A program made the translations under genes and the position numbers. From Motacilla alba alba (taxonomy: Eukaryota > Chordata > Aves > Passeriformes > Motacillidae): a stretch of 64,000 bases of DNA. The notes beneath the pieces were generated by a model. That model searched no databases, was not told the origin of the DNA, and worked only from the letters and a program-made list of their open reading frames with translations. The DNA is taken from NCBI RefSeq assembly GCF_015832195.1, contig NC_052017.1, forward strand, positions 68,821,801 to 68,885,800, read 5' to 3'. Shown here piece by piece: positions 24,705 to 35,699 of this stretch (its first letter is position 1; every line of letters starts with the position of its first letter).

Positions 24705-27175
24705 TGGGACCTGTGAGATTCCTGCCTCCCCTCTGCCACACAGAAGTAGCCCGTGCTCTTAGCTGCATGGGCATGGGACCGTTTAGTGGCTGCGCACACA
24801 CGTGTATTCCCTTCCCACCCACCTGCTGTAAGGGGCATCTGCATCCACCATTACTGGGGACCTGAGCTGGGGCAGGGGCTCTGCATCCTAAATGCCCACC
24901 AAGATTACCCAAGAAAGCTGCCAGCCACTGGGAAAACAAAATACAGCAAAACTGATCCCAGCATAGCCCCTCAGTTTGCTGGTAACTCTAGGCCATGTCT
25001 TCAGCTCATATAAGCTGGCATTGCTCCACAGACACCACTGGGAATGCTTTGGCTTTCAGCAGTGCTGAGTAGCCGACCCTGTGTTCCCATCATTTGCAGG
25101 AAGAGTGTGTGCATCTGTTTTCTGTGGGCAGAGTCCGGACACAGACCCTTCACTGAGAAGCAAACTGAGCACTGTGCTAAAAAAAGTAACACCCATTAGT
25201 AATTTAGTAATGTGAAATTCCTTATATTTTCTTTTAACATATTTAAAATAACTACTGGATACAAGATTCTTCAAAACCTGCTAATCTCCCTCCATCCATG
25301 CTTTGCATTTCTCCTCCCAGCCAGTGATGAGGTCCCAAAAGTAACAGAGCCTTATTTTTCATTCTCTTTTTTTCTCATTTCAAGACTTACTACTTATTTC
25401 AGAAGTAAGCTTTTTTGGCATCTTCCTATAGTCAAGTCATTAAACCTGTTTACGCTTTGATTTAAAACATTCCCCTATCCTAAATGAGCAAGATAAATAG
25501 ATCTGTTGTACAATTTCTTCATTTTACAGTGGTTTTATGTCACTTTGTATCAGTGGAAACACAGATATGCTCTTTCTTTAGGAGTTTGAAAACTAAATAG
25601 CTGGTGCACATCTGTTTAAATTTAATTTGAACCTATAAGTTCCAAAATGAAAGTAAAATGGGGGCAGGAGGCGAATTGCTATTTTTAAAAGAAAGTAGAA
25701 CAGCAAAATTCTCTTTTATTTCTTATTCTCCTATGTAATTATTAATTGCCCCAGACTTTCATGAAAGTCTTTCTGGAATCTGTTACTTTCGTTCCACTCT
25801 CAGTTTCTTTTATCTTCTTCTCTACAGTTCCTTAGAGCTCTGTTACACCATATATTCTTTTCCCACTGTGTATTACATTAATCCTCCCATCCAATGAACA
25901 CCTGTAAAATGTAATTACCCCTTTATAAAAAAAATAGTGTTGAATTTTAAAAGTCAAAATCCTGTCTAGTTAACAACAAAGCTGGTTTCCTAAGTGATGA
26001 CTTAGAAGCAGCCCAATAACATGCAGTCCTTACAGTTCCTGCAGCTCCAGCAGTGACCGGGAGCTCCACAGGGCTTGGGAGCAATTGGAAGACAAGAAGG
26101 TCACTCAAATCCTTGTAAAACCTACATACAGGACCAGAAGGAGCACAACTGTGGACAGAGGCTCTGGGAGAAAGTGTGAAAAAGAGGTGCATAGGGGATG
26201 TCTGAATCCCCACCCCTCACCAGGTCTACTGTGAAGAGACCAGGCATGCAGCAAGGCATTTTCTTGGAACAGCACCAGGGCAAAAGCCTGTTTCTCCCTA
26301 CTCCTTCTCCCTCATTGAGGATAAATGAGCAACCTGAAATGTGATTAGAACACTTATTAGCAATCAAAAGTACCCCTCGAAAACCATGAGCTGAAACAAC
26401 CCCAGGCCTTTTCTAGCATGGGATGTTCCAGCTGGATTCTCAAGTTCAGGCTGTCCAGCTTTGTGTGAATAAGAACAACTGAGTCTCAGACAGCCTAAAT
26501 ATCCTCCTATAGAAGCGAACACCCTACTCCCCTGTGGGGAGATGCTGAACAAAGCTTTCATGACCCTTTCTAACAAAATCAGCCTCTGACTCAGTTTTTG
26601 GCAGACGAGTGAGAAAGGAGGGATCCTTCTCAGTGGGAGGGCTCTGTCGGGGGAACATCAGAAGGACCCACCAGATGGACTTTTGGACTACATCTAAAGC
26701 TTTCTCACATTTCTTTTCCTTCCTCCCCGCCCTCCTTCCCCTCTCACACACACACACTCAGTTTACCTCTTCCCTACTCATCTACAAAGTGGCTGTTCAA
26801 AGCCAGGGATGGTGAGGGATGCCCACACGTGCACGCAGCAGAGCAGCAGCTGACACTCTGCACGTGCTGGCTGCTGCAGGAAAGGTCCCTCGGAGACCGG
26901 CAGGCACAGCAGGCACCAGACACATCTTCCTCCTCCAGCCCAGACCCACACTACCCATTAATACCTTTGGACCAGGCTGGCCTGGGTCCCCTATAGCCCA
27001 GCCTCCTCCAAAGCCTCTTCAGGCACAGCCTGTCTGGTTTGGGACCTTGCACGAATATGCTCCTTCCAATAAGCAAGACATCACACGGGCAAGGCACGGA
27101 GCATGCTGTTCCTACAGACCCTCCAATGCCACCATTTTAATGCAGTGAAAATGGCAGAGGGGAAGGAGAAAGGAG
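24705..27175. other. Intergenic DNA, no gene seen
   Basis: Mixed sequence. The 109-codon frame at 26819-27148 lies in a GC-richer, Pro/Ala-coding patch with no domain or splice context, and I do not call it. Confidence 0.45.
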
Positions 27176-27179
27176 GAGT

Positions 27180-27960
27180 GGGAGAACAGCTCTGAGCTGA
27201 TTGCAGTGGGATTTGGAGTTAATTTAATGAGCAAAATTACTCCCGGATCCTAAATTGCTATGGTTTCCTCTTTGATTGAATGTTGGTATTCCTTTCAGCT
27301 TTTGAAGGAACAAATATGATTACAATATGCATTTGATAAGTAAGTATTTCTGGTTCTTTTCCATGTAATTTACCTTGTTAATCTTTATCCTCTCTCAAAA
27401 CAAACAACGGTTTGACTCTTCCTCATAATGAGGGCATTAGCCTGCTAACAGGCTGAAAAGCATCAGTTCACCATTTTGAGCAGATCTCTTTTCTTCAAGT
27501 TCTTGGCAAGAGAAATGCCTTTGCTTTAGAAGACAGTGAAGTGCCCTGTCTTGTCTTGTTATTCCACCGGGAACAAATCATTCTTTTATGTATGCTTTGA
27601 TGTTGAAATAAAAGGGGTTTTAAATACCATTTCACTGGACTGGTTATAAAAATGCTGTAATTTCCTTGTTATTTGTCTTATTGGAAGTAAGTCAGCGACA
27701 AAAGCACAAATAGCGTATACACAGAAACTTCCTAAAGACCCCTTTTATCCATAGTGCTGTGTTTTATTGAAAGGCTCCAAACCTATTGTCTCTGAATGAA
27801 ACTCCATTGTTATTGTCTACATGTTGTTATTCTCACTCCAAGCCTGAGTATGGACATACACATTAACCTGGTCATTCTGCAATAAATCACACCCTCACTC
27901 AGGCACAAATTTAACAGGAGAGGTTGAATGTGGTGTGGATTGCATGTTTCCAGTCATGTT
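27180..27960. promoter_or_regulatory. Candidate conserved non-coding element (enhancer-like)
   Basis: This is an AT-rich block without repeats or frames but with a concentration of developmental factor motifs. It has TAATTTAATGA (homeodomain-type) at 27219-27229, CTTTGATT (TCF/LEF-type) at 27270-27277 running into TGATTGA (PBX/HOX-like), and CCATTGTTATTGTC at 27804-27817 with two overlapping SOX-type cores plus another ATTGTC at 27785. A short perfect inverted repeat, AGCCTG-CTAA-CAGGCT, lies at 27439-27454. Such motifs occur by chance in AT-rich DNA, so the call rests on density and on the general look of conserved vertebrate enhancers. Cross-species conservation was not testable here. Confidence 0.25.
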
Positions 27961-28373
27961 TTGCACTAGGGGCTGTACAAGGCTCCTGTATTTGGCCTTG
28001 CCAACACTAATAGTCCTAGAAAACACCTTGGTTCACAGATACTAACGTCCTGTTTGCGACTCCAGTGGCACTTGCATAGCAGAGGTCAGTGGACACATGT
28101 GTGAACATTTACAAGTCATGCATTAAATCCCACTTGGATGAAACTGGCGCACGGCATAAATTCAGCCCACCACAGATGTCTTGAGTCATGAGCACAGTTC
28201 ATGCCAAGAAAACTGAAGGCTATTAAAAACACCTTTTATGCAAAATTCAAAACACCGAGTCTTACAACTCGCTTGCACTCGTACAACTGCATTGACTCCT
28301 ACAAGGCTTCTTCCCGCTTAGTCCAGAAGAAGCAAGAGAAGTGTCAGACCTTTGTATTTTACCTTCATTGCAG

Positions 28374-28540
28374 AGTTGTACAGAGATGTGTACAGACCTG
28401 TGTTCAGACCCAGTGCAACAGAAAGCGCATTGTTCTGTTACCTCTGTGACACTGCTCTCAGAATGTGTGAGCACTTCCACTGCCAAAGCCAGCATGACTC
28501 CCCACTGAGACATAAAATGCATGACATTATGCAAAGGAAG
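28374..28540 (+). other. Isolated exon-like frame with Cys/His-rich peptide
   Basis: A 167-base segment is bounded by an acceptor-like tract (TTTTACCTTCATTGCAG, ending 28373) and a donor-like site (AAG|GTAATC at 28540/28541). Between them one frame is fully open, entering in mid-codon and leaving on a codon boundary. The peptide contains CYLCDTALRMCEHFHCQSQH, a C-x2-C followed by several His/Cys. This loosely recalls a zinc finger but does not fit the classical C2H2 spacing. No partner exon was found nearby. It could be a chance arrangement, a decayed exon or an lncRNA exon. Confidence 0.15.
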
Positions 28541-28544
28541 GTAA

Positions 28545-30015
28545 TCAGACTGCTAATTCTTAAATAGATCTTAATGAAAGGCAACAAAAAATCAGTGTCA
28601 GGAAGAACAATAGCCACAAAAGGAAGAGGAAGATACAACTTTTATTAACTTTTGCTCACAACCACAAAGAGTTCCTTTTCTATAATCTGCTACTATTCAT
28701 AGCAAGTGGGGTAACTCCTCAGACATTCATGAAACACCACAATATAATTGTACTGTTGACAGTACAAGTCAGTAAATCTTGGACAAGATTCATGGTGAAA
28801 TCTCAAATAAATTGTGGTTAAGGATGTGTATTGGTCATGGACTTAAAACAGTCATAGAGAAACAATGACTACCTTAAAACACAGAAACAGGCCTGCACAT
28901 GCTGCTGTAAGACTAAACTGTGAGAAATCCAAACAATTCTTTTGCTTTGTTTTGCAGCAAAGCTTGTGTCAGAATCACCATGGAATTAACTGAAACAATC
29001 AATCTCACATTCAGCTCCATCAAGAGGAGAGGAAGGTATGCTGTAAGAAGCTAAAGAAGAGGAGTGGAGAAGGAAGTGTGACAGATTAAAAATATCTCAG
29101 AATGCTTTGTTTTACCTTTGGAAACCACATGCTGAAAAGAAAACTTATAGGTAGTTATGCAGTCTGGGCTATAGGGGGCTGTCAAGAAACATACAGCATC
29201 AGCCAGGGTGGACAGTTTTAATCAAATCTGCAGCTGTGATCAGTAGGCACAAGATCAGTGAATCAAGGCGGAAAGACATTTTATTTTTGGATTTTCAAAT
29301 ACTTCTTGATAGCAGACCAAATAGTAAAAGCTTAGCTATATAACAATTAACTCTGTATATTACAGGTCTTTAAAAAATGCTTCATAATTTTTAACTAGTA
29401 ACATAAGCCTGGTTTGGGTATTAAGAGTACAACAATTGCACAGCCAATTTTAAACACAAGAACCTGAAATACAAAAGAAATCTAACAAATTTTAAATCGA
29501 GAACAATGTTTCATTGTCAGGGACCACGTTAATAGGTGTACTTGGTGTTTAGTATCCCATTATCAACACGTCCCTTGGCTTCTCTGAGAGGCTGAGCTGC
29601 ATCTGAGGCATGTAGAGACTTCCAAGCTTGTGGTAGAGGAGAAAATTCTAGATTTCCAGGTGCTTTAGCTCACTGAATAATACTGTCTCTTCTAGCTCAC
29701 ACAGTTCTTTTCTCATTTGGGACGCATCTTCTAAATCTAAGAGTAGAAACAATTTGCCTGGTCTCTACCCAGTCTGGGTAGTCACCTCAGCCTTGCCCTC
29801 TTCATTTCCTACCTGCTTTCTTCATTTCCTACCTGCAATAGGGAACACCAGACTCTTACAGGCAGCTACCATCTTACCACTCAAAAGGTGTAAATTTGAA
29901 ATTGTTAACATGTTAGTGCCTGCTAAATTGCAGTATGGGATGGAGTTGGGCAGCTTGTCTCCAGTATGGTCCTTTCTCTTCTGCTGATATTTATCTCAGT
30001 TGGCTGACTCATGGC
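28545..30015. other. Intergenic DNA, no gene seen
   Basis: AT-rich. A 16-base sequence (CTTCATTTCCTACCTG) is repeated with period 20 at 29800-29835. No gene or known repeat otherwise. Confidence 0.5.
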
Positions 30016-30017
30016 GG

Positions 30018-30330
30018 CCCACAAGAGAGCCAGAGAGGGACTTTTTACAAAAGCATGTAGTGGCATGACAAGGGGAAATTGCTTTAAACTGACAGAGGAT
30101 GGGTTTAGAATAGATAATGGTAAAAAATTCTTTACCGTGGGGGTGGTAAAACACAGGAACAGGTTGCCCAGAAAAATCTGTAGATGCCCCCATATGTGGA
30201 AATGTTCAAAGCCTTTTTGGAGGTGGCTTTGAGAAATCTGGTCTAGTTGAAGGTGTCTCTGCACATGGCAGAGGGGTTGGAATGGAATGATCTTTAAGAT
30301 CCCTTCCAACACAAACCATTTTATGATCCC
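30018..30330 (+). mobile_element. CR1 LINE 3' end (5'-truncated)
   Basis: This is a close match to the CR1 3' terminal region. It begins in AGAGAGCCAGAGAGGGACTT, passes through TTCTTTACCGTGGGGGTGGT and GGAACAGGTTGCCCAGA, then TGCACATGGCAGAGGGGTTG and ATGATCTTTAAGATCCCTT. It ends in CCATTTTATGAT, the CR1 tail motif. Plus orientation. It is better preserved than the copy at 15.65 kb, so probably younger. It carries only the end of the element and cannot encode anything. Confidence 0.93.
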
Positions 30331-30334
30331 TTAT

Positions 30335-31435
30335 ATATCCCAAGTGCCTTATCCTATACATAGCATTAATACATAGATTGATGTTCATTTGGAGGGCTTG
30401 AGGTATCTTCTGATACCTCTGCAGGCACTGCTAACTTCTTCCAGAACTTCTACAGGCTTCCAGGTTGAGAAAAGCAGGACAAAATCTGCAGGGAACACGA
30501 ACCGATGTAGTTTCCAGTAAAGTGAGGATCAGGCCCAGAAACACAGCGCATTTCCTCTGGAAAGGAAAGCCCCCCACCTCTTTCACTATAAATATACCAG
30601 ACTTGCGTGCTTTGTTTTGAGCCCAGTTTCCTAAGGAAACAAGGTCTATGCAGTCATGCTGTGTCTGTCTGTTTCTGTTCCCCACTCCTAACTCTCATTA
30701 GTTGTCTTGACCAGATTTGACACTGGGGGCCAGAGTTTCCAGTACTTCAAGGCTCTTTGTACCTCGGTGACCAAGAGGAGAAAGGTGTTTGTTGTCCTTT
30801 ATGTCTCCCCTAAGGGAAAAACATTATCATATGCTTTTTCTGAGACAGAATCCAGAGGGGAAGAGACCTTGTGGGACAGGTTCACAGGAAACCAGGTTGT
30901 GTTAGTTCCTCTACTCCAGGAACTACTTGTTTAGTTTACAATCTCCACAGGAAGTATCCAGCATGGCAGATACCATGAAGGCAGTGCCCCAGGATACCTT
31001 TTTGAAGCTGTACATTTCAGTTTTCAAAAGTTACTGATCTTTTTAGAGATCTGAGAGGGTACTCTGTTAGCCTTTGAAGTCTGAAGATCATGTGATGTTT
31101 CTATGTCAACCCGCTCTCCATCTTTGTGATGTCTTTATCTTCTTGGGGCAAGAAGATGTTGGGGTGCACTGGAGGACCTCCCTTGCCCAGGTACCCCCTG
31201 CCTACACAAATCAGGCCTTGCAGATCATGCAGACATTTGCCTCTCTGCAGAATTAGTGGATGGCAGGGATCCCCAGTCATGGTAGTGATTTGTATTCACC
31301 TGCTCGTGTGCATTCAGCACAAATGAGAGGAAAATGAAACCTTAAGGATCCAATAAGAGACCATTTTATAGCCAGCCTGCATAGGGGGAAAAATGCACAC
31401 GGAAAAATGCAGGAAGTATACTCTCAAGAGAGCCT
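30335..31435. other. Intergenic DNA, no gene seen
   Basis: No exon, RNA gene or repeat recognised. Short frames only. Confidence 0.5.
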
Positions 31436-31439
31436 TATT

Positions 31440-31965
31440 TATTTTATAGCCTCTGTTAATCACAGCAGAGTATCGTTCTGTGATGTATATGCATAAAATC
31501 ATCACTCTTTTTTTGTGGTGTAATGATGCTGCTTTATCTACTGCCTCTGCAGCTACATATAACAAGCAGAAAATCCGTGCTTAAAGAACGAAACACAAAA
31601 TGACAAGAAAAAAAACAACAACCCATAATTCAAAATTGCATTACGGATTCCATACAGGATCATATCTCATCTACTTTGCTTAACAAACATATCATGCAGA
31701 CATATCTATCTTAAGACAGACACAATTATTCATCGCAAAAATGACAGCTATTTTTATGCAAACCAGAAACTAATGAAGTAAGAAAATGTATTGAGAGATT
31801 TTTGGCTATGAATTTTTGGATTGTGAGCATGGTGTTTACATGGCAGCTGCTTTGCTGGATACTGCCTTACTGATGGCTTGTGGCATTGATTTATTGACAT
31901 TCCCGAACTAGAAATTAAGGTAGCCTCAGGGGAGGATATCAACTGACCTGTAAATTGGAACATGT
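31440..31965. promoter_or_regulatory. Weak candidate non-coding conserved block
   Basis: AT-rich unique-looking sequence with POU/homeodomain-like words (TATATGCATAAAATCATCAC, GTGTAATGATG, TTTTTATGCAAA) and no repeat signature. It is less motif-dense than the blocks at 27.2 and 51.5 kb. A run of 15 T follows at 31989-32003. Confidence 0.15.
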
Positions 31966-31969
31966 GTTT

Positions 31970-34900
31970 TGGGTTCTTTTGTTGAGCCTTTTTTTTTTTT
32001 TTTAACAGGACTTCTACCACTGACTTCAACTTTTTCCATATAGCACAAAAAAATTCTTCCACATCCCAGATGTATTCAGACCATGACAATAAATTAGGAC
32101 AATGGGCTCATGCTGACTTCTGTCAATGGAAGATCTAGGTCCTCTGGTTGAATTTTTTTTCCTGTACAGCATTAGAAAGAAGACCTACCTTTTCTTTTTC
32201 AACAGCTTTTTCCAAAGTCAAGATTAATCTCAAGTAACGAAATGTGAGGTCAGTGAATACTGAATTCTAGCCAGGGTATTAGCAAGCTGGTGAAAGAGCA
32301 TTCTCACGGAACTGTCTGCTACATCTGCTGATGTTCCACAACAGAAGAGACTCCCCAAAGTCCCTGTCTTGAATTACCCCTACACCAGGTTTCTACCAGT
32401 CTGTCAAATTTTATCTGAGTCATTTACCCGCCCACTCTGACAGGAGCGTGGGAGCAGTGAACAAAGGGCAGGCATCCACTGGGAACACAGCCAGAGTGAA
32501 GACTGACAGGCCACGCTGGGCCCAGATGATTTGATACTGTGTTTTCACAACCAAATTGTGAGGCAAGGATGCTGCCTGTCTTTACACTGGCAGAATTCAT
32601 TCCATGATGGGGCCTGATACTGCGGGGAGAAAATTATGATGATAATTCTGTCATCCAGGCTACTTATGAAGCATCTGCTAGGCATTTTTGAGGCAGAAAT
32701 GGTATTTCTGGAACAGCAGAAACCTAAAGTCAGGAGAAAGTTCAAGGGAACCGTTCACATTTAAGATAATTTCCAGGGGATGTCAGTGCCTGGACGCTAA
32801 AATCCGGCCACGCTTCAGCCACCAGCCATGGCAGATAGCACAGGCACTTCATGGTGTGACCAACCCTGATCCCAGCAAGGTTTGGCAGGTCCCCTGTGAA
32901 TCCCTGCCTGGCTCCACACCCCCTCCTCCATGGTCAGATATCAGTGCTGATGACTGACAGTGCCCTTGCAGCATCACACCTGTGCCTGCACCGCAGCTTT
33001 TGGCTTGTGTGTCGTGCTGTCAGCTCATCAACAATGTAGTGCCTGGGATATAGATGAGGAGGACACGTGTCCAGGGCAAAACACAGTGCCACAGCAGCCA
33101 TTATCCCAGAGAAGGGCTTCACAGTACCTTCACTCCAGTTTTTATCCTTGCCTCTGGCCTCATCATCAGGGTCACTTCCTGTGCACTCATACTGACAGGA
33201 CAACATAGAGAAAACCACCTTTCAGTTTCCTTTGTCCTTTCTAATGGAAAGGCAAAACAAATCCTAACCACTGTATTTTCCTTACAATTTTTGCAATAAA
33301 CCATTTGCACACATTACAACGCTACCTGACTACTCTCCATCACCTTAATTGATTTTGCATCTCTGTCACACATGGTCGTATTAGCAAGCATTGTTTTACA
33401 GAAAGACCAAGTTTCAGTGTTGGTTTACCATTTTTGGGCTTGTGGATATTCTACTTTTTCCTCATCCCTCTCCAGTTCTACAAGGTCTGAAACAAAGTGT
33501 TTTCCTCTCTGAGGCCTTTGCATTAATTGCAGTGCTGCACTGGGGGAACATGAATTGCTCCAAGCAACTGCTTGACATGTCATGGAGTCCTTATGGTAAA
33601 TATCTCACTGGCCTTGAGTTTCTCTTTCCATTGTAAATTTACTATGGCTCTGTAGCAAGGAAATTGCAATAGGTTTAATGTGCAAAACCATATTCAGTCA
33701 AATAAAGAGTTTCTTCTTTTTCCTTTGGTTTTACAGATGTCTACAGCTGTACCCGTACCAGGTACAGCTTCCACTGGTGTGGATTGTTCTGAAAAGCATC
33801 TGTCTGAACAAACAAGCTTTTGTTTACCCAGTAAACTCTGAACACATTTGCACTGAAACTAGAGCAAAAGGAAAATAGTGGCCTTGATCTCTTCCTCACC
33901 ACCAAGTCCAGAAGGTGAAGGAAATCCACAGCCTCCAACATCAGACAGAAGAAAACAATTGCCTTCCTTGGAGATCTCACAAAGAATAAAGCTGTAACTA
34001 AATAGACTTCTCAGGCCAGCAACTTTGGGAATTACTCTGTTGTTATTGTTACAGCAAAGGCTTCATTGATGCTGGAGGAGTTTCATGTGAATGGAGAAGA
34101 CTCTGAAAAGAAACTGAGATAAGAGCAGGATACAATTCCTAGGTTGCTTCCAGTGCTGCATCTCCAGGGCCTGCTGGTTCAACCAAGGCCTTCTCCAGCC
34201 TCATGACACCAGCCAGCCTTTCCCTGCTGTTTTTTCTTGGTTTTCTTAAGTGACTACGGCTGAGAGCACCCAAGGCTGGGCATGGGAGAGTGCTCATAAC
34301 TTGAGTTATGGACATCAGGGTAGGAAGAAAAGCTCATGATAAGAATCACATGTCAGGTTTTTATTCAGCCATTATACATCGCTAAACAGTAAAGAGAAAG
34401 TGAATTTCACAAACATTCAGATCTTAGCATTTTAATAGCAGCAACTTTTTTACTCAAATAATGGTTGTGCGCAGAGAAAAGGCATAGGTCTAAATTTGGC
34501 CTCCAAATGCAGAATTTCTAAATATCCAGAATAAGCCTGGCTGTCTACATTTTACAGCTCTCAAAACAGTCATCAGGGCCCCTTGCAAAGGCCTGCACCT
34601 TCTCCAGCTCTTCTTCAAGCCAGCCAGGTTTTGCCAACTCCAACCCAAGGTGCCCTGAGCTTGCATGGATACTGCCTATCTCCTCTAAATGGTGTGTGAA
34701 GAGATCCAGAGTGCCCCACAGGAAGAGCATGAGGGAAGCTGTTGTAACTTCCTCCTTGCAAAAAAGAAACTGCAGAGATTTATTATAAACTGATGTATGT
34801 GGAAGTACTGGCTTCACAGTGATGGGCTTGCTGCTGAGCTGGAAGGCAAAATACTGTGAAGGGACATGATGGGGAATGCTCTAATTAAAGTACTTATAAT

Positions 34901-35490
34901 GTGTAGGTCTACAATAAAGGTGTTTTATTTGTTTAGAGCATCAGCAGGAGTCAAGAGGCTGAAGCTCTATCGATGAAATGCTATGTAACTTACAAACATT
35001 TACCTCCTCCAACACTCAGTTTGGATACTTAGAAAAGAAAGAATTAAGAGCAGTAGGAGACACAATACATTAATGCTTGTAAAGTTCCTTCAGATATTGG
35101 CTCTACAGTAAATTAAAATATAAATTTTAATGATCTCTTACTTATTGTGAGTGAGATAGATGGAAGCAAGGCCTCTGGGTAACCTTAAAGTATTGCTTTC
35201 ATTTCATACTAACAATTTATTAACGTTCTTCCATTTTTATTTCCCAAATCCATTGTAATTTACTCTGAAACATTTCTGAGTATGTGCAGTCTTTTATTCA
35301 AAGAAAGGCGTCCTCTCCCCAGAAGGCCCAAAAACGCTGGCCCATGATTAGAGGAGTAAGTTTTTACCAATTTATGAAACATTTTGCTACAGTTTTAAAG
35401 AGATTTCTCAGTCACCTCTGCTTAGAAATTTCTCCCCACTTGAGCAGCGGAAGGTCCCTGGCTGCACCTCCCGGCACAAGCCTGGCAGGC
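31970..35490. other. Intergenic DNA, no gene seen
   Basis: No exon or known repeat. A 16-base palindrome CATAACT-TG-AGTTATG lies near 34296. GC-richer sequence at 32750-33200 opens several overlapping frames on both strands, which I regard as chance. Confidence 0.45.
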
Positions 35491-35493
35491 GTG

Positions 35494-35652
35494 TGTTTAT
35501 GTGCTCAGCCTCTGCTCCCGAGCAGAGGCTGCCAATTGTACTGAGCTGTACTTCATTAAGCAGCAGTTTTACGAGGTGGGCTGCAGCACACGGGGGACAG
35601 GCACGAGACCACCAGATTTATGGCATCTCGGTGTCGAGCTGACAGCGTGGCA
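35494..35652 (+). repeat. Hairpin-headed ~160 bp element, copy A
   Basis: This segment recurs in the same orientation at 40188-40347. It opens with GTTTATGTG and then a perfect 11-base inverted repeat, AGCCTCTGCTC-CC-GAGCAGAGGCT (35508-35531). A core follows that is shared with copy B: TGCCAATTGTACTG, the blocks around CTGCAGCACAC, GAGACCACCAGATTTAT, and GAGCTGACAG near the end. By hand count the 126 bases from GAGCAGAG to GAGCTGACAG are about four fifths identical between copies. Copy A keeps several CpGs that read TG or CA in copy B. The frame through copy A is open but is broken in copy B, so I do not call it coding. The family is unknown to me. It could be an old SINE or MITE, or a duplicated regulatory element. 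Confidence 0.7.
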
Positions 35653-35699
35653 GTATTCACACAACAAAAACCATATTACACGGACGTTAAAGTCGTGAG

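Noticed and set aside
35508..35652. Copy A of the hairpin element considered as an H/ACA snoRNA (AGACCA as H box, GACAGCG as ACA tail)
   Set aside because: The would-be H box lies far too close to the ACA to leave room for a normal 3' hairpin, and copy B does not improve the fit.
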